A model generated the notes under the pieces. It was given only the letters and a program-made list of their open reading frames with translations, made no database searches and was not told the origin of the DNA. A DNA stretch of 5,835 nt from Nitrospinota bacterium (GTDB lineage: Bacteria; Nitrospinota_A; UBA7883): contig JAOUNV010000150.1 in the NCBI GenBank assembly GCA_029880775.1, positions 1 through 5,835 on the forward strand, written 5' to 3'. The position numbers were made by a program, and so were the translations under genes. This document shows positions 1 to 5,835 of this stretch, in pieces. Within the stretch, counting starts at the first letter, position 1. Every line of letters starts with the position of its first letter.

Positions 1-702
1 GGCTCCTTCAGGGAGTATTACGATTTCATACTCAATGACCGATCCGGCCGCGAGCTTGTGGCCATGCTCGACGCGGTGAGCACCAATGTCACAAGCTTTT
101 TCCGGGAGGGTGGCCATTTTGATTACCTGGGGAAAACCGTGGCGCCCGCAGTGATCAGGCGCAATGAAAAATCGCCCATAAAGACCATCCGCGGGTGGAG
201 CGCTGGATGCTCCTCCGGCGAGGAGGCGTATTCTATAGCCATCACGCTGCTGGAAGTGACGGGCCTGGGCGGCCGTGGGTGGGACACAAAAATACTGGCC
301 ACAGACATCTCCACCGAAATGCTGGAGAGAGCCCAAAGAGGGGAATACTCCGCGGAGAAACTAAAATCCGCCCCTGGGCGGCTGACACAAAAATATTTCG
401 ACAAGACCGAACGTGATAGCGAGAAGATTTACTCCGTCAAGCCCGACGTGAAGAAGCTGGTTTCGTTTCGGCGTTTCAACCTGATGACAGCCAAATACCC
501 TTTCAAGCGCAAATTCGACTTCATATTCTGCCGGAACGTTATGATCTATTTCGACAGGCCCACGCAGCAGGCGCTTATAGGCAAATTTTTTGACGCTCTG
601 GAGCCCGGCGGCGCCCTGATGATAGGCCATTCGGAAAGCCTGACTGGTATCGAGCACCGGTTCAAGTATATGCTACCGACAATTTATCAGAAACCGGAAT
701 AA
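1..702 (+). CDS. cheR: CheR chemoreceptor glutamate methyltransferase, 5'-truncated by window edge
   Basis: CheR uses S-adenosylmethionine to methylate glutamate side chains on the cytoplasmic part of chemoreceptors, opposing CheB during adaptation. The frame is open from base 1; the GTG at 58 is an internal valine, not the start, because the codons before it read as normal CheR (GSFREYYDFIL...). In the 233 visible residues, the STNVTSFFRE motif at about 27-36 matches the family TTNxTxFFRE block. GWSAGCSSGEEAYS at about 65-78 is the SAM-binding glycine-rich loop, ATDIS at about 100-104 is the second cofactor strand, FCRNVMIYFD lies at about 176-185, and GHSESL sits near 209-214. Family length is roughly 270-290 residues, so about 40-55 N-terminal residues, mostly the small helical domain, lie upstream. 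The stop TAA is at 700-702. It is the first visible gene of the che operon. Identification is firm; the true start is not visible. Confidence 0.96.
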   Translation, partial: GSFREYYDFILNDRSGRELVAMLDAVSTNVTSFFREGGHFDYLGKTVAPAVIRRNEKSPIKTIRGWSAGCSSGEEAYSIAITLLEVTGLGGRGWDTKILATDISTEMLERAQRGEYSAEKLKSAPGRLTQKYFDKTERDSEKIYSVKPDVKKLVSFRRFNLMTAKYPFKRKFDFIFCRNVMIYFDRPTQQALIGKFFDALEPGGALMIGHSESLTGIEHRFKYMLPTIYQKPE

Positions 703-733
703 CCTTTGAACAGCAAAAGCAGACAAGAAGCTG

Positions 734-1147
734 ATGGAAACTAAGATCTTGGTAGTGGATGACGAGGTGGGTATTACCAATTCGCTGGTTCGCTATTTCA
801 GCCTGATGGGGTATGACGTGGCCGCGGCCAACCACCCGGAAGAAGCGCTGGAAATGATATACCGGGACAACTATATGGTGGTGATCTCCGACATAATGAT
901 GCCCGGCATGAGCGGCGCGGAGCTGCTGGTGGAGGTGAAAAAATACAACGGCATGATCCAGGTGATCATGATGACCGGTGTTGTGACCATAGAAAACGTG
1001 CTGATGTGCCTGCGCAACGGGGCCAACGAATGCTTTTTAAAGCCGCTGGACGACCTTGAGTCGGTTAAAAAGGCGGTGGATGAATCGATCGAGAAACTCA
1101 ACAAATGGGAGCGCTTGATAAAGACCATGGTCAAGCGAAAGGAATGA
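734..1147 (+). CDS. CheY-like single-domain response regulator
   Basis: This is a 137-residue protein made of one receiver domain plus a short charged C-terminal helix. Seen: the acidic pair D9/D10 in LVVDDE, phosphoacceptor D53 in ISDIMMPG, the conserved switch threonine T81 in MMTG, and the lysine K103 in FLKPL. All residues needed to accept phosphate and bind magnesium are present. There is no output domain, so it acts through protein contacts, as CheY does. From its place between cheR and cheA, the likely phosphodonor is CheA or the downstream Hpt-CheW protein. The residue aligned with the aromatic switch tyrosine of E. coli CheY (three before the lysine) is C100, so it is not a classical CheY, and no symbol is given. 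The start is ATG 734 with a weak AAGAAG at 725-730. It could set motor direction, act as a phosphate sink, or signal to a non-flagellar output; the sequence does not say which. Confidence 0.93.
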   Translation: METKILVVDDEVGITNSLVRYFSLMGYDVAAANHPEEALEMIYRDNYMVVISDIMMPGMSGAELLVEVKKYNGMIQVIMMTGVVTIENVLMCLRNGANECFLKPLDDLESVKKAVDESIEKLNKWERLIKTMVKRKE

Positions 1148-1154
1148 AGAATAG

Positions 1155-3158
1155 ATGACCCAGGAATTTGAGATCGACCACGAAATCCTCGTAGAGTTCA
1201 TAAAAGAGACTCTTGAGGAACTCGATGGGCTGGATCCCATGTTTATCGCCCTGGAGAAAAATCCGAAGGATACCGGTGTGCTAAACGCCATTTTTCGGAC
1301 CATGCACTCCATCAAAGGATCCTCTTCGTTCTTCAACCTGAAACATATCAGGATTTTCTCCCATAAGCTGGAAAACCTGCTCGACGACCTGCGCAAAGGC
1401 GCACGCCAGGCCAACCCAGAGCTTGTGAGCATAATGCTGGAGGGGAAGGATCACCTGGAGAATATGCTCAACCGGCTGGCGGGGGGGGATTTTTCCAACG
1501 ACATGCTCAAGGCCGAGGAGGAGCTGTTATTCGCCGTGGAGAAAATCCTGGCCCAGAAGCCCAGTGAAAAAGAACGGCAGCTTCCGGCCCAGGTGTTCGG
1601 CGAGATTGACCTGATAATTCCCCAGTTGGCCGAATCCGGGCTTTTGGACCAAGACGCCGTGACGGAGCTTGTGCTGCTTTGCGAAAGGCTTCGGGAGATC
1701 GTCATGGGGCCGGCCGGAGCCGAGATGGCGCGCCCTCCCCACATTGGAGAGTTACTCATCTCCCAGGGAGCGGTGTCCAACGACGACGTGGTGGGCGCCT
1801 TGGCCAAGCAAAAAAAGCTTGGCGATATCCTGGTGGAGGACGGAAAGGTGGACCGGGACACTATCGAGCAAGCTGGCCAGAAGCAGAAGAAGATGTCGGA
1901 GGAAATTACCCAGGCCTCGCGGGAAAAGGCCTCCACCGTGCAAACCCAGATGCGCAAGACCATGAGGATCGAAGAGGAGAAGATCGACGGGTTCATGGAT
2001 GTGGTGGGAGAGCTTATAATAAACGCCGAAGTATTCAACTACCTGCAGAAAAAGCTGGAGGCTGGCCTGGATCTGGACAAATCGATCATGGAATTCAAAA
2101 ACGCCAACCTCGATTTTTCAGAGTTGATCTTCAACCTCCAAAAAGAACTGGCCGAAGTTAGGAAAATCCAACTTAAAGGTATATTCCAGAAGCTTCCCAG
2201 AATGGTGCGCGATCTGGCGGTGGGGATGAAGAAAAAGGCGGATATCCAGGTGGTGGGTGAAAAGCTGCTGGTGGACAAAAGCCTGTTCGAACAGCTGGAA
2301 AGCCCTTTAAACCACCTTATTCGCAACGCTGTGGATCACGGTATAGAGTCTCCCTCCGAGAGACTGGCCCTGGGGAAAGTGGAAATGGGCATGGTGAAGG
2401 TCTCCGCCTCGGAAAGCGGCGGGGACTTTGTACTGCGCATCGCGGACGATGGCCGGGGGCTGAACGTGGGGCAGATCAAGGCGAAGGCGGTGGAAAAGGG
2501 AATGGTGTCACCAGAAAACGCCGCCATAATGAGCGATAAGGACGCCTACCGCCTGATTTATCTCCCCGGATTCTCCACCGCGATAAACGTGACGGACATA
2601 TCTGGACGGGGCGTGGGGATGGATGTGGTGATGACCATGATCAACGAGAATAAAGGGAAGATAGACATCGTCTCCACCCCTGGCGCCGGAACTGAGCTGA
2701 CTGTTTATCTGCCGCTGTCTAGCACTCTGATCACCATATCGGGGCTGGTGGTGGCGGTGGGAAGGGAAACTTATATCATCCCCATGGAATGGGTGCGCGA
2801 ATCCATCAACCCCACTCGGGAGCAGGTGATCTCTGTCAAGGGCGAAGGGGAGCTTGTGAAGATCCGGGAGCAGCTATACCCGCTTATAAGGCTCTATGAG
2901 GAGTTCGAAGCAGACCCGAAGTTTCGCAATCCCTGGGACGGGGTGGTGATGGTGATAGAAAAGGAAGACAGCCACTGCTGCCTGCTGGTGGACGAAATTA
3001 TAGAGGAGACCCAGGTGGTGCTCAAGGATCTGGGGGGCATGTTCAGGAATATTCCTGAAATTCTGGGCGGGGCCATCCTGGGGGATGGAAACGTGGGACT
3101 GGTAGTAAACGTTGAAGGACTCATTAAATCATCCGGGCTGATAGGCCAGGAAGACTGA
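1155..3158 (+). CDS. cheA: CheA chemotaxis histidine kinase with tandem MshEN-like motifs in place of P2
   Basis: CheA autophosphorylates on a histidine with ATP under receptor control and passes the phosphate to response regulators. The protein has 667 residues. P1 (Hpt) spans about 8-130, with phosphohistidine H51 in MHSIKGSSS and the supporting HKLENLL helix (H70, E73). Residues 140-195 are not recognised. Residues 196-219 and 221-244 form two tandem repeats of the xLGxxLxxxG...Q type (IGELLISQG and LGDILVEDG) seen in MshEN/GspE N-termini; no P2 is visible. P3, the dimerisation helices, runs about 268-355. The P4 ATPase has N-box LNHLIRNAVDHG (385-396), DDGRG (431-435), GFST (472-475) and GRGVGMD (484-490), so it looks fully active. 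P5, CheW-like, runs about 522-660. The start at ATG 1155 lies 7 bases after the receiver stop, with AAAGGA at 1138-1143. Family identity is certain; the role of the middle region is unknown. Confidence 0.97.
   Translation: MTQEFEIDHEILVEFIKETLEELDGLDPMFIALEKNPKDTGVLNAIFRTMHSIKGSSSFFNLKHIRIFSHKLENLLDDLRKGARQANPELVSIMLEGKDHLENMLNRLAGGDFSNDMLKAEEELLFAVEKILAQKPSEKERQLPAQVFGEIDLIIPQLAESGLLDQDAVTELVLLCERLREIVMGPAGAEMARPPHIGELLISQGAVSNDDVVGALAKQKKLGDILVEDGKVDRDTIEQAGQKQKKMSEEITQASREKASTVQTQMRKTMRIEEEKIDGFMDVVGELIINAEVFNYLQKKLEAGLDLDKSIMEFKNANLDFSELIFNLQKELAEVRKIQLKGIFQKLPRMVRDLAVGMKKKADIQVVGEKLLVDKSLFEQLESPLNHLIRNAVDHGIESPSERLALGKVEMGMVKVSASESGGDFVLRIADDGRGLNVGQIKAKAVEKGMVSPENAAIMSDKDAYRLIYLPGFSTAINVTDISGRGVGMDVVMTMINENKGKIDIVSTPGAGTELTVYLPLSSTLITISGLVVAVGRETYIIPMEWVRESINPTREQVISVKGEGELVKIREQLYPLIRLYEEFEADPKFRNPWDGVVMVIEKEDSHCCLLVDEIIEETQVVLKDLGGMFRNIPEILGGAILGDGNVGLVVNVEGLIKSSGLIGQED
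1740..1892 (+). other. Tandem MshEN/GspE-N-like 24-residue motifs within CheA
   Basis: CheA residues 196-219 and 221-244 align with each other: IG/LG at the start, a hydrophobic strand, G205 and G230 at the tenth position, a helix, and Q219 and Q244 at the end. In MshEN domains, two such motifs, each starting with RLG and usually about five residues apart, bind cyclic di-GMP. Here the leading arginine is replaced by H196 and K221 and the spacer is a single residue, so nucleotide binding is uncertain. From memory, similar motifs occur in CheA of some deltaproteobacteria. The segment sits where P2 is found in E. coli CheA. Confidence 0.6.
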
Positions 3159-3159
3159 C

Positions 3160-3171
3160 AGGAGATAGGAG
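3160..3171 (+). promoter_or_regulatory. Strong Shine-Dalgarno for the hpt-cheW gene
   Basis: AGGAG at 3160-3164 ends seven bases before the ATG at 3172 and directly follows the cheA stop codon. A second AGGAG at 3167-3171 abuts the start codon. This is the best ribosome-binding site in the window; the other starts have weak sites or none. It supports ATG 3172 and hints that this adaptor is made in larger amounts than CheA, which is an inference. Confidence 0.75.
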
Positions 3172-4161
3172 ATGGCCGACGACAGCCTGATGAACGAATT
3201 CTTCATGGATACCCAGGGACACCTGGATCACATTGAGGAGGATACCCTCAGGCTTGAGAAAACCCCAGACGACACCGAAATCATCGGCGATGTCTTTAGA
3301 AGGGTTCACAGCATAAAGGGAAACGCCGGGATCATGGGGCTGGTGGAGGTCTACTCCTATGGTCAGGGATTCGAGGCCTTTTTGGAGGGGGTCAGGGAGC
3401 GGAAAATCACCACGGTCCCGGAGATAGAAAAAATATTCAAGTACCTCGATGGCCTTAAGGCCATGATGATGAACCTTCGGGGCGAAGATACCGAACAACC
3501 CCCCGCGGACCTTCCGTTTTCCACGCCTGTGATTGAGGAGGACCAGAAACCTGAGACTTCTGACACCGCAAAGCAAGCCCCCTCCCAAGCGAAAGCTGTA
3601 TCCTCAGCCGACCCACCCCAGGCCAATTCCGTGGCCGGTGAGCTGCGGCAGGCCCAATCCCGCGCCGCCAGGACGGAGGGATTAGCGGACAGCGGGCCTA
3701 TTACCGTGCTCACTTTCCAGATAGGCCCGGAGATTTACGGGATTGACATCATGAAGGTCAAGGAGATCATCACCTACGAGCTGGTGACCCGGGTCCCCAA
3801 CACCAAGTCTTTCGTTGACGGCGTGATGAACCTGCGCGACCAGGTGATACCAGTTTTCGACCTTTGCAGAAAACTGGGAGTAAAGATCCAAAACGTGCAG
3901 GAAAACGCAGAGGCGGATATCGGGTCGACCGGGAGGGAGAAAAGCATCATAGTGGTGGAAATATCGAAGGTCGCCACTGGGCTGGCCGTGGATGATGTGA
4001 CGGGAATAAGAGTCTTTGAACAATCTGACATCACGCCTCCGGCCAGCTTCACAGGAAAGATATCCACAGATTTTCTGGTGGGAGTGGGCCAAATGGAGCA
4101 AGGGGCGGTTATTATTCTAAACGCCCCGGATATCTGCAACCCTGTGGAGTTACTTTACTAA
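3172..4161 (+). CDS. Hpt-CheW fusion: phosphotransfer domain joined to CheW coupling domain
   Basis: This 329-residue cytoplasmic protein combines two modules. An N-terminal Hpt domain (about 1-105) has candidate phosphohistidine H46 in RRVHSIKGNAG with K49 after it. A Pro/Ala/Gln/Ser-rich, probably disordered linker covers about 106-174. A complete CheW domain (about 176-325) follows, with VLTFQIGPEIYGIDIMKVKE (179-198), the GVMNLRDQVIPVFDL block (217-231) and IIVVEI...GLAVDDV (259-276). Plain CheW is about 150-170 residues, so the Hpt part is a true addition. The protein equals a CheA that keeps only P1 and P5 and lacks dimerisation and ATPase domains. The CheW part should dock it to receptors and CheA P5, placing H46 where CheA in the same array might phosphorylate it; that is an inference. 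No separate cheW is present, so this is probably the coupling protein of the operon. In the Hpt helix the usual second histidine is Q65, while E68 is kept. Confidence 0.92.
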   Translation: MADDSLMNEFFMDTQGHLDHIEEDTLRLEKTPDDTEIIGDVFRRVHSIKGNAGIMGLVEVYSYGQGFEAFLEGVRERKITTVPEIEKIFKYLDGLKAMMMNLRGEDTEQPPADLPFSTPVIEEDQKPETSDTAKQAPSQAKAVSSADPPQANSVAGELRQAQSRAARTEGLADSGPITVLTFQIGPEIYGIDIMKVKEIITYELVTRVPNTKSFVDGVMNLRDQVIPVFDLCRKLGVKIQNVQENAEADIGSTGREKSIIVVEISKVATGLAVDDVTGIRVFEQSDITPPASFTGKISTDFLVGVGQMEQGAVIILNAPDICNPVELLY

Positions 4162-4171
4162 GCAAAAGAGC

Positions 4172-5203
4172 ATGGCAAAAATTACCGTCCTGGTGGTCGA
4201 CGACTCGGCCATCGCCCGAAAAGCCCTCAAAGAAATCCTGGAAACCGACCGCAACATAGAAGTGGTGGGCTCCGCGCCGGACCCCTTCATCGCGCGGGAT
4301 AAGATCCTGGCGCTGAAACCAAACGTGGTGACTCTGGACGTGGAGATGCCCAGGATGGATGGTGTCACCTTCCTGCACAAGCTGATGAAACACTACCCGA
4401 TCCCGGTGGTGATGGTCTCCTCCCTCACTCAGAAAGGCGCGGAGACCACCCTGGCCTCTCTGGAGGCTGGCGCCCTGGAGATCGTGGCTAAGCCTGTGGT
4501 GGAGAAGCATAATTTCTCAGCCATAGCCGTCGAGCTGATAGACAAAATCAAAGCGGCCGCCCGGGCGAAGATTAAGCCCCCCCCTTCCGCCGCTGATCTG
4601 AAAAAAAGACGCAAACCACTCACCTCCATGGTGGCCACCACCAACAAAATTGTGGCCATTGGCGCCTCCACCGGCGGCACCGAAGCGCTGAAGGATATCC
4701 TGATGAAGATGCCGCCTAACAGCCCCGGCATCCTGGTGGTGCAGCACATGCCGGAGTTGTTCACCACAGCTTTCGCCAAACGTCTTAACGAATTGTGTGA
4801 GATCACCGTCAAGGAGGCCGCAAACGGCGACTCTGTGACTAACGGCAAGTGCCTCATCGCCCCTGGCGCGCTCCATATGGTCCTGCGCCGCTCCGGCTCG
4901 CTATACTTTGTGGAGGTGAAGGAAGGCCCCCCCGTGAACCGCCACCGCCCCTCCGTGGATGTGCTGTTCAATTCCGTGGCCCGCAACGCCGGCGCCAACG
5001 CCGTGGGGGTTATCCTCACCGGCATGGGGGCGGACGGCTCCCAGGGAATGCTGAACATGAAAAACGAAGGCGCCAAAACCATCGCCCAGGATGAGGCCTC
5101 CTCCGTGGTTTTCGGCATGCCAAAAGAGGCCATAAAACTTGGCGCCGCAGACAAAGTTCTACATGTGGACAGGATCGCCGAAAATATCCTTAAAATGTTG
5201 TAG
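4172..5203 (+). CDS. cheB: CheB receptor methylesterase/glutamine deamidase response regulator
   Basis: CheB removes methyl groups from receptor glutamates, and deamidates certain glutamines, when its receiver is phosphorylated by CheA; it is the partner of CheR. The length of 343 residues is typical. The receiver (about 1-125) shows D10/D11, phosphoacceptor D56 in TLDVEMP, S83/S84 and K107 in VAKPV. A short, proline-containing linker (about 130-155) precedes the esterase domain (about 158-343). The catalytic triad is complete: S166 in GASTGGTEA, H192 in VVQHMP and D288 in TGMGADG. NRHRPSVDVLF (256-266) is also conserved. The start at ATG 4172 lies 10 bases after the previous stop, with only a weak purine run (4164-4170), so translation probably leans on coupling. 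The linker codons contain an eight-C run (4577-4584). Nothing suggests loss of function. Confidence 0.97.
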   Translation: MAKITVLVVDDSAIARKALKEILETDRNIEVVGSAPDPFIARDKILALKPNVVTLDVEMPRMDGVTFLHKLMKHYPIPVVMVSSLTQKGAETTLASLEAGALEIVAKPVVEKHNFSAIAVELIDKIKAAARAKIKPPPSAADLKKRRKPLTSMVATTNKIVAIGASTGGTEALKDILMKMPPNSPGILVVQHMPELFTTAFAKRLNELCEITVKEAANGDSVTNGKCLIAPGALHMVLRRSGSLYFVEVKEGPPVNRHRPSVDVLFNSVARNAGANAVGVILTGMGADGSQGMLNMKNEGAKTIAQDEASSVVFGMPKEAIKLGAADKVLHVDRIAENILKML

Positions 5204-5206
5204 GCC

Positions 5207-5572
5207 ATGGATTCGGCGCCGGTGCCCTTCTCCAGAACCAGAACACGGGTCCGTTTCGCCGCGCCGGTCACCCTGACAGTGGGCCTGGCCGAACACGCAT
5301 ACCGCTCCGCCTACGATATCAGCATGAACGGGGTTTTTGTCAGCACCATCCGGCCTCTCTTATCCGGGACCCGGGCCCGATTCACCGTTCTTCTTCAAGT
5401 GGGAATGCGCCGGGAAACGATCGAAGGGGAATGCGAGGTGGTGCGAGTGGTGTCTCTGGACGACGGGTTGTCTGGCGAGAATCCCGGCCCCGGCATGGGG
5501 CTCAAGTTCCTAGAACTAAAAGAAGACAACGGCGAAAAGCTCTACCAGGTGATACGGCATAACAGCCCGTAG
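5207..5572 (+). CDS. PilZ-domain protein, likely cyclic di-GMP sensor
   Basis: This is a 121-residue single-domain cytoplasmic protein. PilZ domains bind cyclic di-GMP through an arginine motif RxxxR and a (D/N)xSxxG motif. Both are visible: R12-R16 in the arginine-rich N-terminus (RTRTRVRF) and D37-G42 as DISMNG. The C-terminal GMGLKFLEL (96-104) matches the closing strand of the family. The nucleotide-binding residues are intact, so binding is expected but not shown. There is no YcgR N-domain and no enzyme domain, so it must act by contacting a partner. The ATG at 5207 lies three bases after the cheB stop and has no visible Shine-Dalgarno, which points to translational coupling with cheB and membership in the operon. 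Partners might be CheA, the receptor array or a motility machine; the sequence does not reveal which. Confidence 0.88.
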   Translation: MDSAPVPFSRTRTRVRFAAPVTLTVGLAEHAYRSAYDISMNGVFVSTIRPLLSGTRARFTVLLQVGMRRETIEGECEVVRVVSLDDGLSGENPGPGMGLKFLELKEDNGEKLYQVIRHNSP

Positions 5573-5645
5573 ATGAGAATGCCGCGTTGATTGCGCCTGC
5601 GCGGAGATGTTTACAGCGGATGCGATCAGTTGTGTGTTGTAATCA

Positions 5646-5670
5646 TACATCCACGCCACACCTGGATGTA
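5646..5670. repeat. Perfect 8-bp inverted repeat with 9-base loop
   Basis: TACATCCA at 5646-5653 is the exact reverse complement of TGGATGTA at 5663-5670. It lies about 75 bases past the PilZ stop. There is no following T run, so it is not a standard intrinsic terminator. It could be a protein-binding site, a transcript-end stabiliser or chance. Confidence 0.5.
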
Positions 5671-5738
5671 ACCCTCCCCTAAAATAGAGCCATTGATAGC
5701 AGTCACCATACTTGTACGTCACAAGCCAAGGCCTTGTC

Positions 5739-5765
5739 TGTACCAGCCGAAAGCCTCTGGTTACA
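5739..5765. repeat. Imperfect hairpin, TGTACCAG/CTGGtTACA
   Basis: The left arm 5739-5746 pairs with 5757-5765 over eight pairs with one bulged T (5761), leaving a ten-base loop containing GAAA. An alternative fold pairs CCTTGT at 5732-5737 with ACAAGG at 5763-5768. CTTGT/ACAAG copies also occur at 5711-5715 and 5721-5725, so several mutually exclusive stems are possible, as in structured RNAs. Function is unknown. Confidence 0.4.
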
Positions 5766-5835
5766 AGGACGGAAGGTAGCTGGAAAGTAAATCGACGCGA
5801 CAACCTAATAGGCATTGATAAACGATATCGTATGG

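Larger units (their letters stand above)
5573..5835. other. Lower-GC tail with clustered inverted repeats, no supported gene
   Basis: After the PilZ stop, no + strand frame of useful length is open. GC over 5641-5820 is about 48% by hand count, visibly below the neighbouring genes. Short inverted repeats are dense: 5646-5653 with 5663-5670, 5711-5715 with 5721-5725, a palindrome at 5727-5736, a hairpin at 5739-5746 with 5757-5765 (one bulged T), and a palindrome at 5822-5831. None is followed by a T run on either strand. A minus-strand frame is open from 5834 to a stop at 5516, but its ATG at 5815 has no ribosome-binding site, it resembles no family I know, and its end lies antisense to the PilZ gene. 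The stretch could be an intergenic spacer, a structured RNA or the edge of an acquired element. Confidence 0.5.

Noticed and set aside
58..60. GTG as the start of cheR
   Set aside because: The same frame is open back to base 1 and reads as CheR sequence, and the methyltransferase N-terminal part would be missing. The gene is cut by the window edge instead.
703..733. Promoter between cheR and the receiver gene
   Set aside because: The gap is only 31 bases and shows no -35/-10 pair; read-through from upstream is simpler.
1451..2038. Minus-strand open frame of 195 codons opposite cheA
   Set aside because: It lies entirely antisense to conserved cheA and its serine-rich translation looks like a reverse-frame artefact.
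1679..2161. Second + strand frame inside cheA
   Set aside because: It overlaps the cheA frame throughout, lacks a ribosome-binding site and shows no domain; Arg/Gly/Pro-rich composition marks it as a shadow.
4429..5271. Long open frame of 280 codons on the minus strand opposite cheB
   Set aside because: It is antisense to a fully conserved cheB, has serine- and proline-rich composition typical of a reverse reading of GC-rich genes, and resembles no family.
5582..5604. CCGCG/CGCGG stem after the PilZ stop as an intrinsic terminator
   Set aside because: The stem is only five pairs with a 13-base loop and no T run follows it.
5573..5835. CRISPR array, tRNA or insertion-sequence ends in the tail
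   Set aside because: There are no regularly spaced direct repeats, no cloverleaf pattern, and no terminal inverted repeat pair with a target duplication that I can identify.

Overview
The window is a compact, single-direction chemotaxis signalling operon read on the + strand, followed by about 260 bases with no convincing gene. Order: cheR (5' end outside the window), a CheY-like single-domain response regulator, cheA, an Hpt-CheW fusion, cheB, and a PilZ-domain gene. Gaps between genes are 31, 7, 13, 10 and 3 bases, so one transcript with partly coupled translation is likely. No promoter is visible inside the operon. It probably starts upstream of position 1, and no clear intrinsic terminator follows it.

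The enzymatic core of a chemosensory pathway is present. CheA is the histidine kinase, CheR and CheB are the adaptation methyltransferase and methylesterase, CheB and the stand-alone receiver are phosphoryl acceptors, and a CheW module links kinase to receptors. No chemoreceptor (MCP), CheD, CheC/CheX or CheZ gene lies in the window. Three points depart from the textbook system. The CheW module is fused behind a second phosphotransfer (Hpt) domain. CheA has no recognisable P2 domain and instead carries two tandem 24-residue motifs resembling the MshEN/GspE N-terminal repeat. The last gene encodes a PilZ protein of the kind that senses cyclic di-GMP. Together these suggest, by inference only, a pathway with two phosphodonor histidines and a possible c-di-GMP input.

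Organism: moderately GC-rich, Gram-negative-type bacterium. The CheA architecture and the che-plus-PilZ layout recall Desulfobacterota (former Deltaproteobacteria) and neighbouring phyla such as Nitrospirota or Nitrospinota, but no feature fixes the taxon. Whether the pathway controls flagella, type IV pili or another output cannot be decided from the window.

Region by region: 1-702 cheR, partial; 734-1147 receiver; 1155-3158 cheA; 3172-4161 hpt-cheW; 4172-5203 cheB; 5207-5572 PilZ; 5573-5835 lower-GC DNA rich in short inverted repeats, with one open but unsupported minus-strand frame running off the window end.
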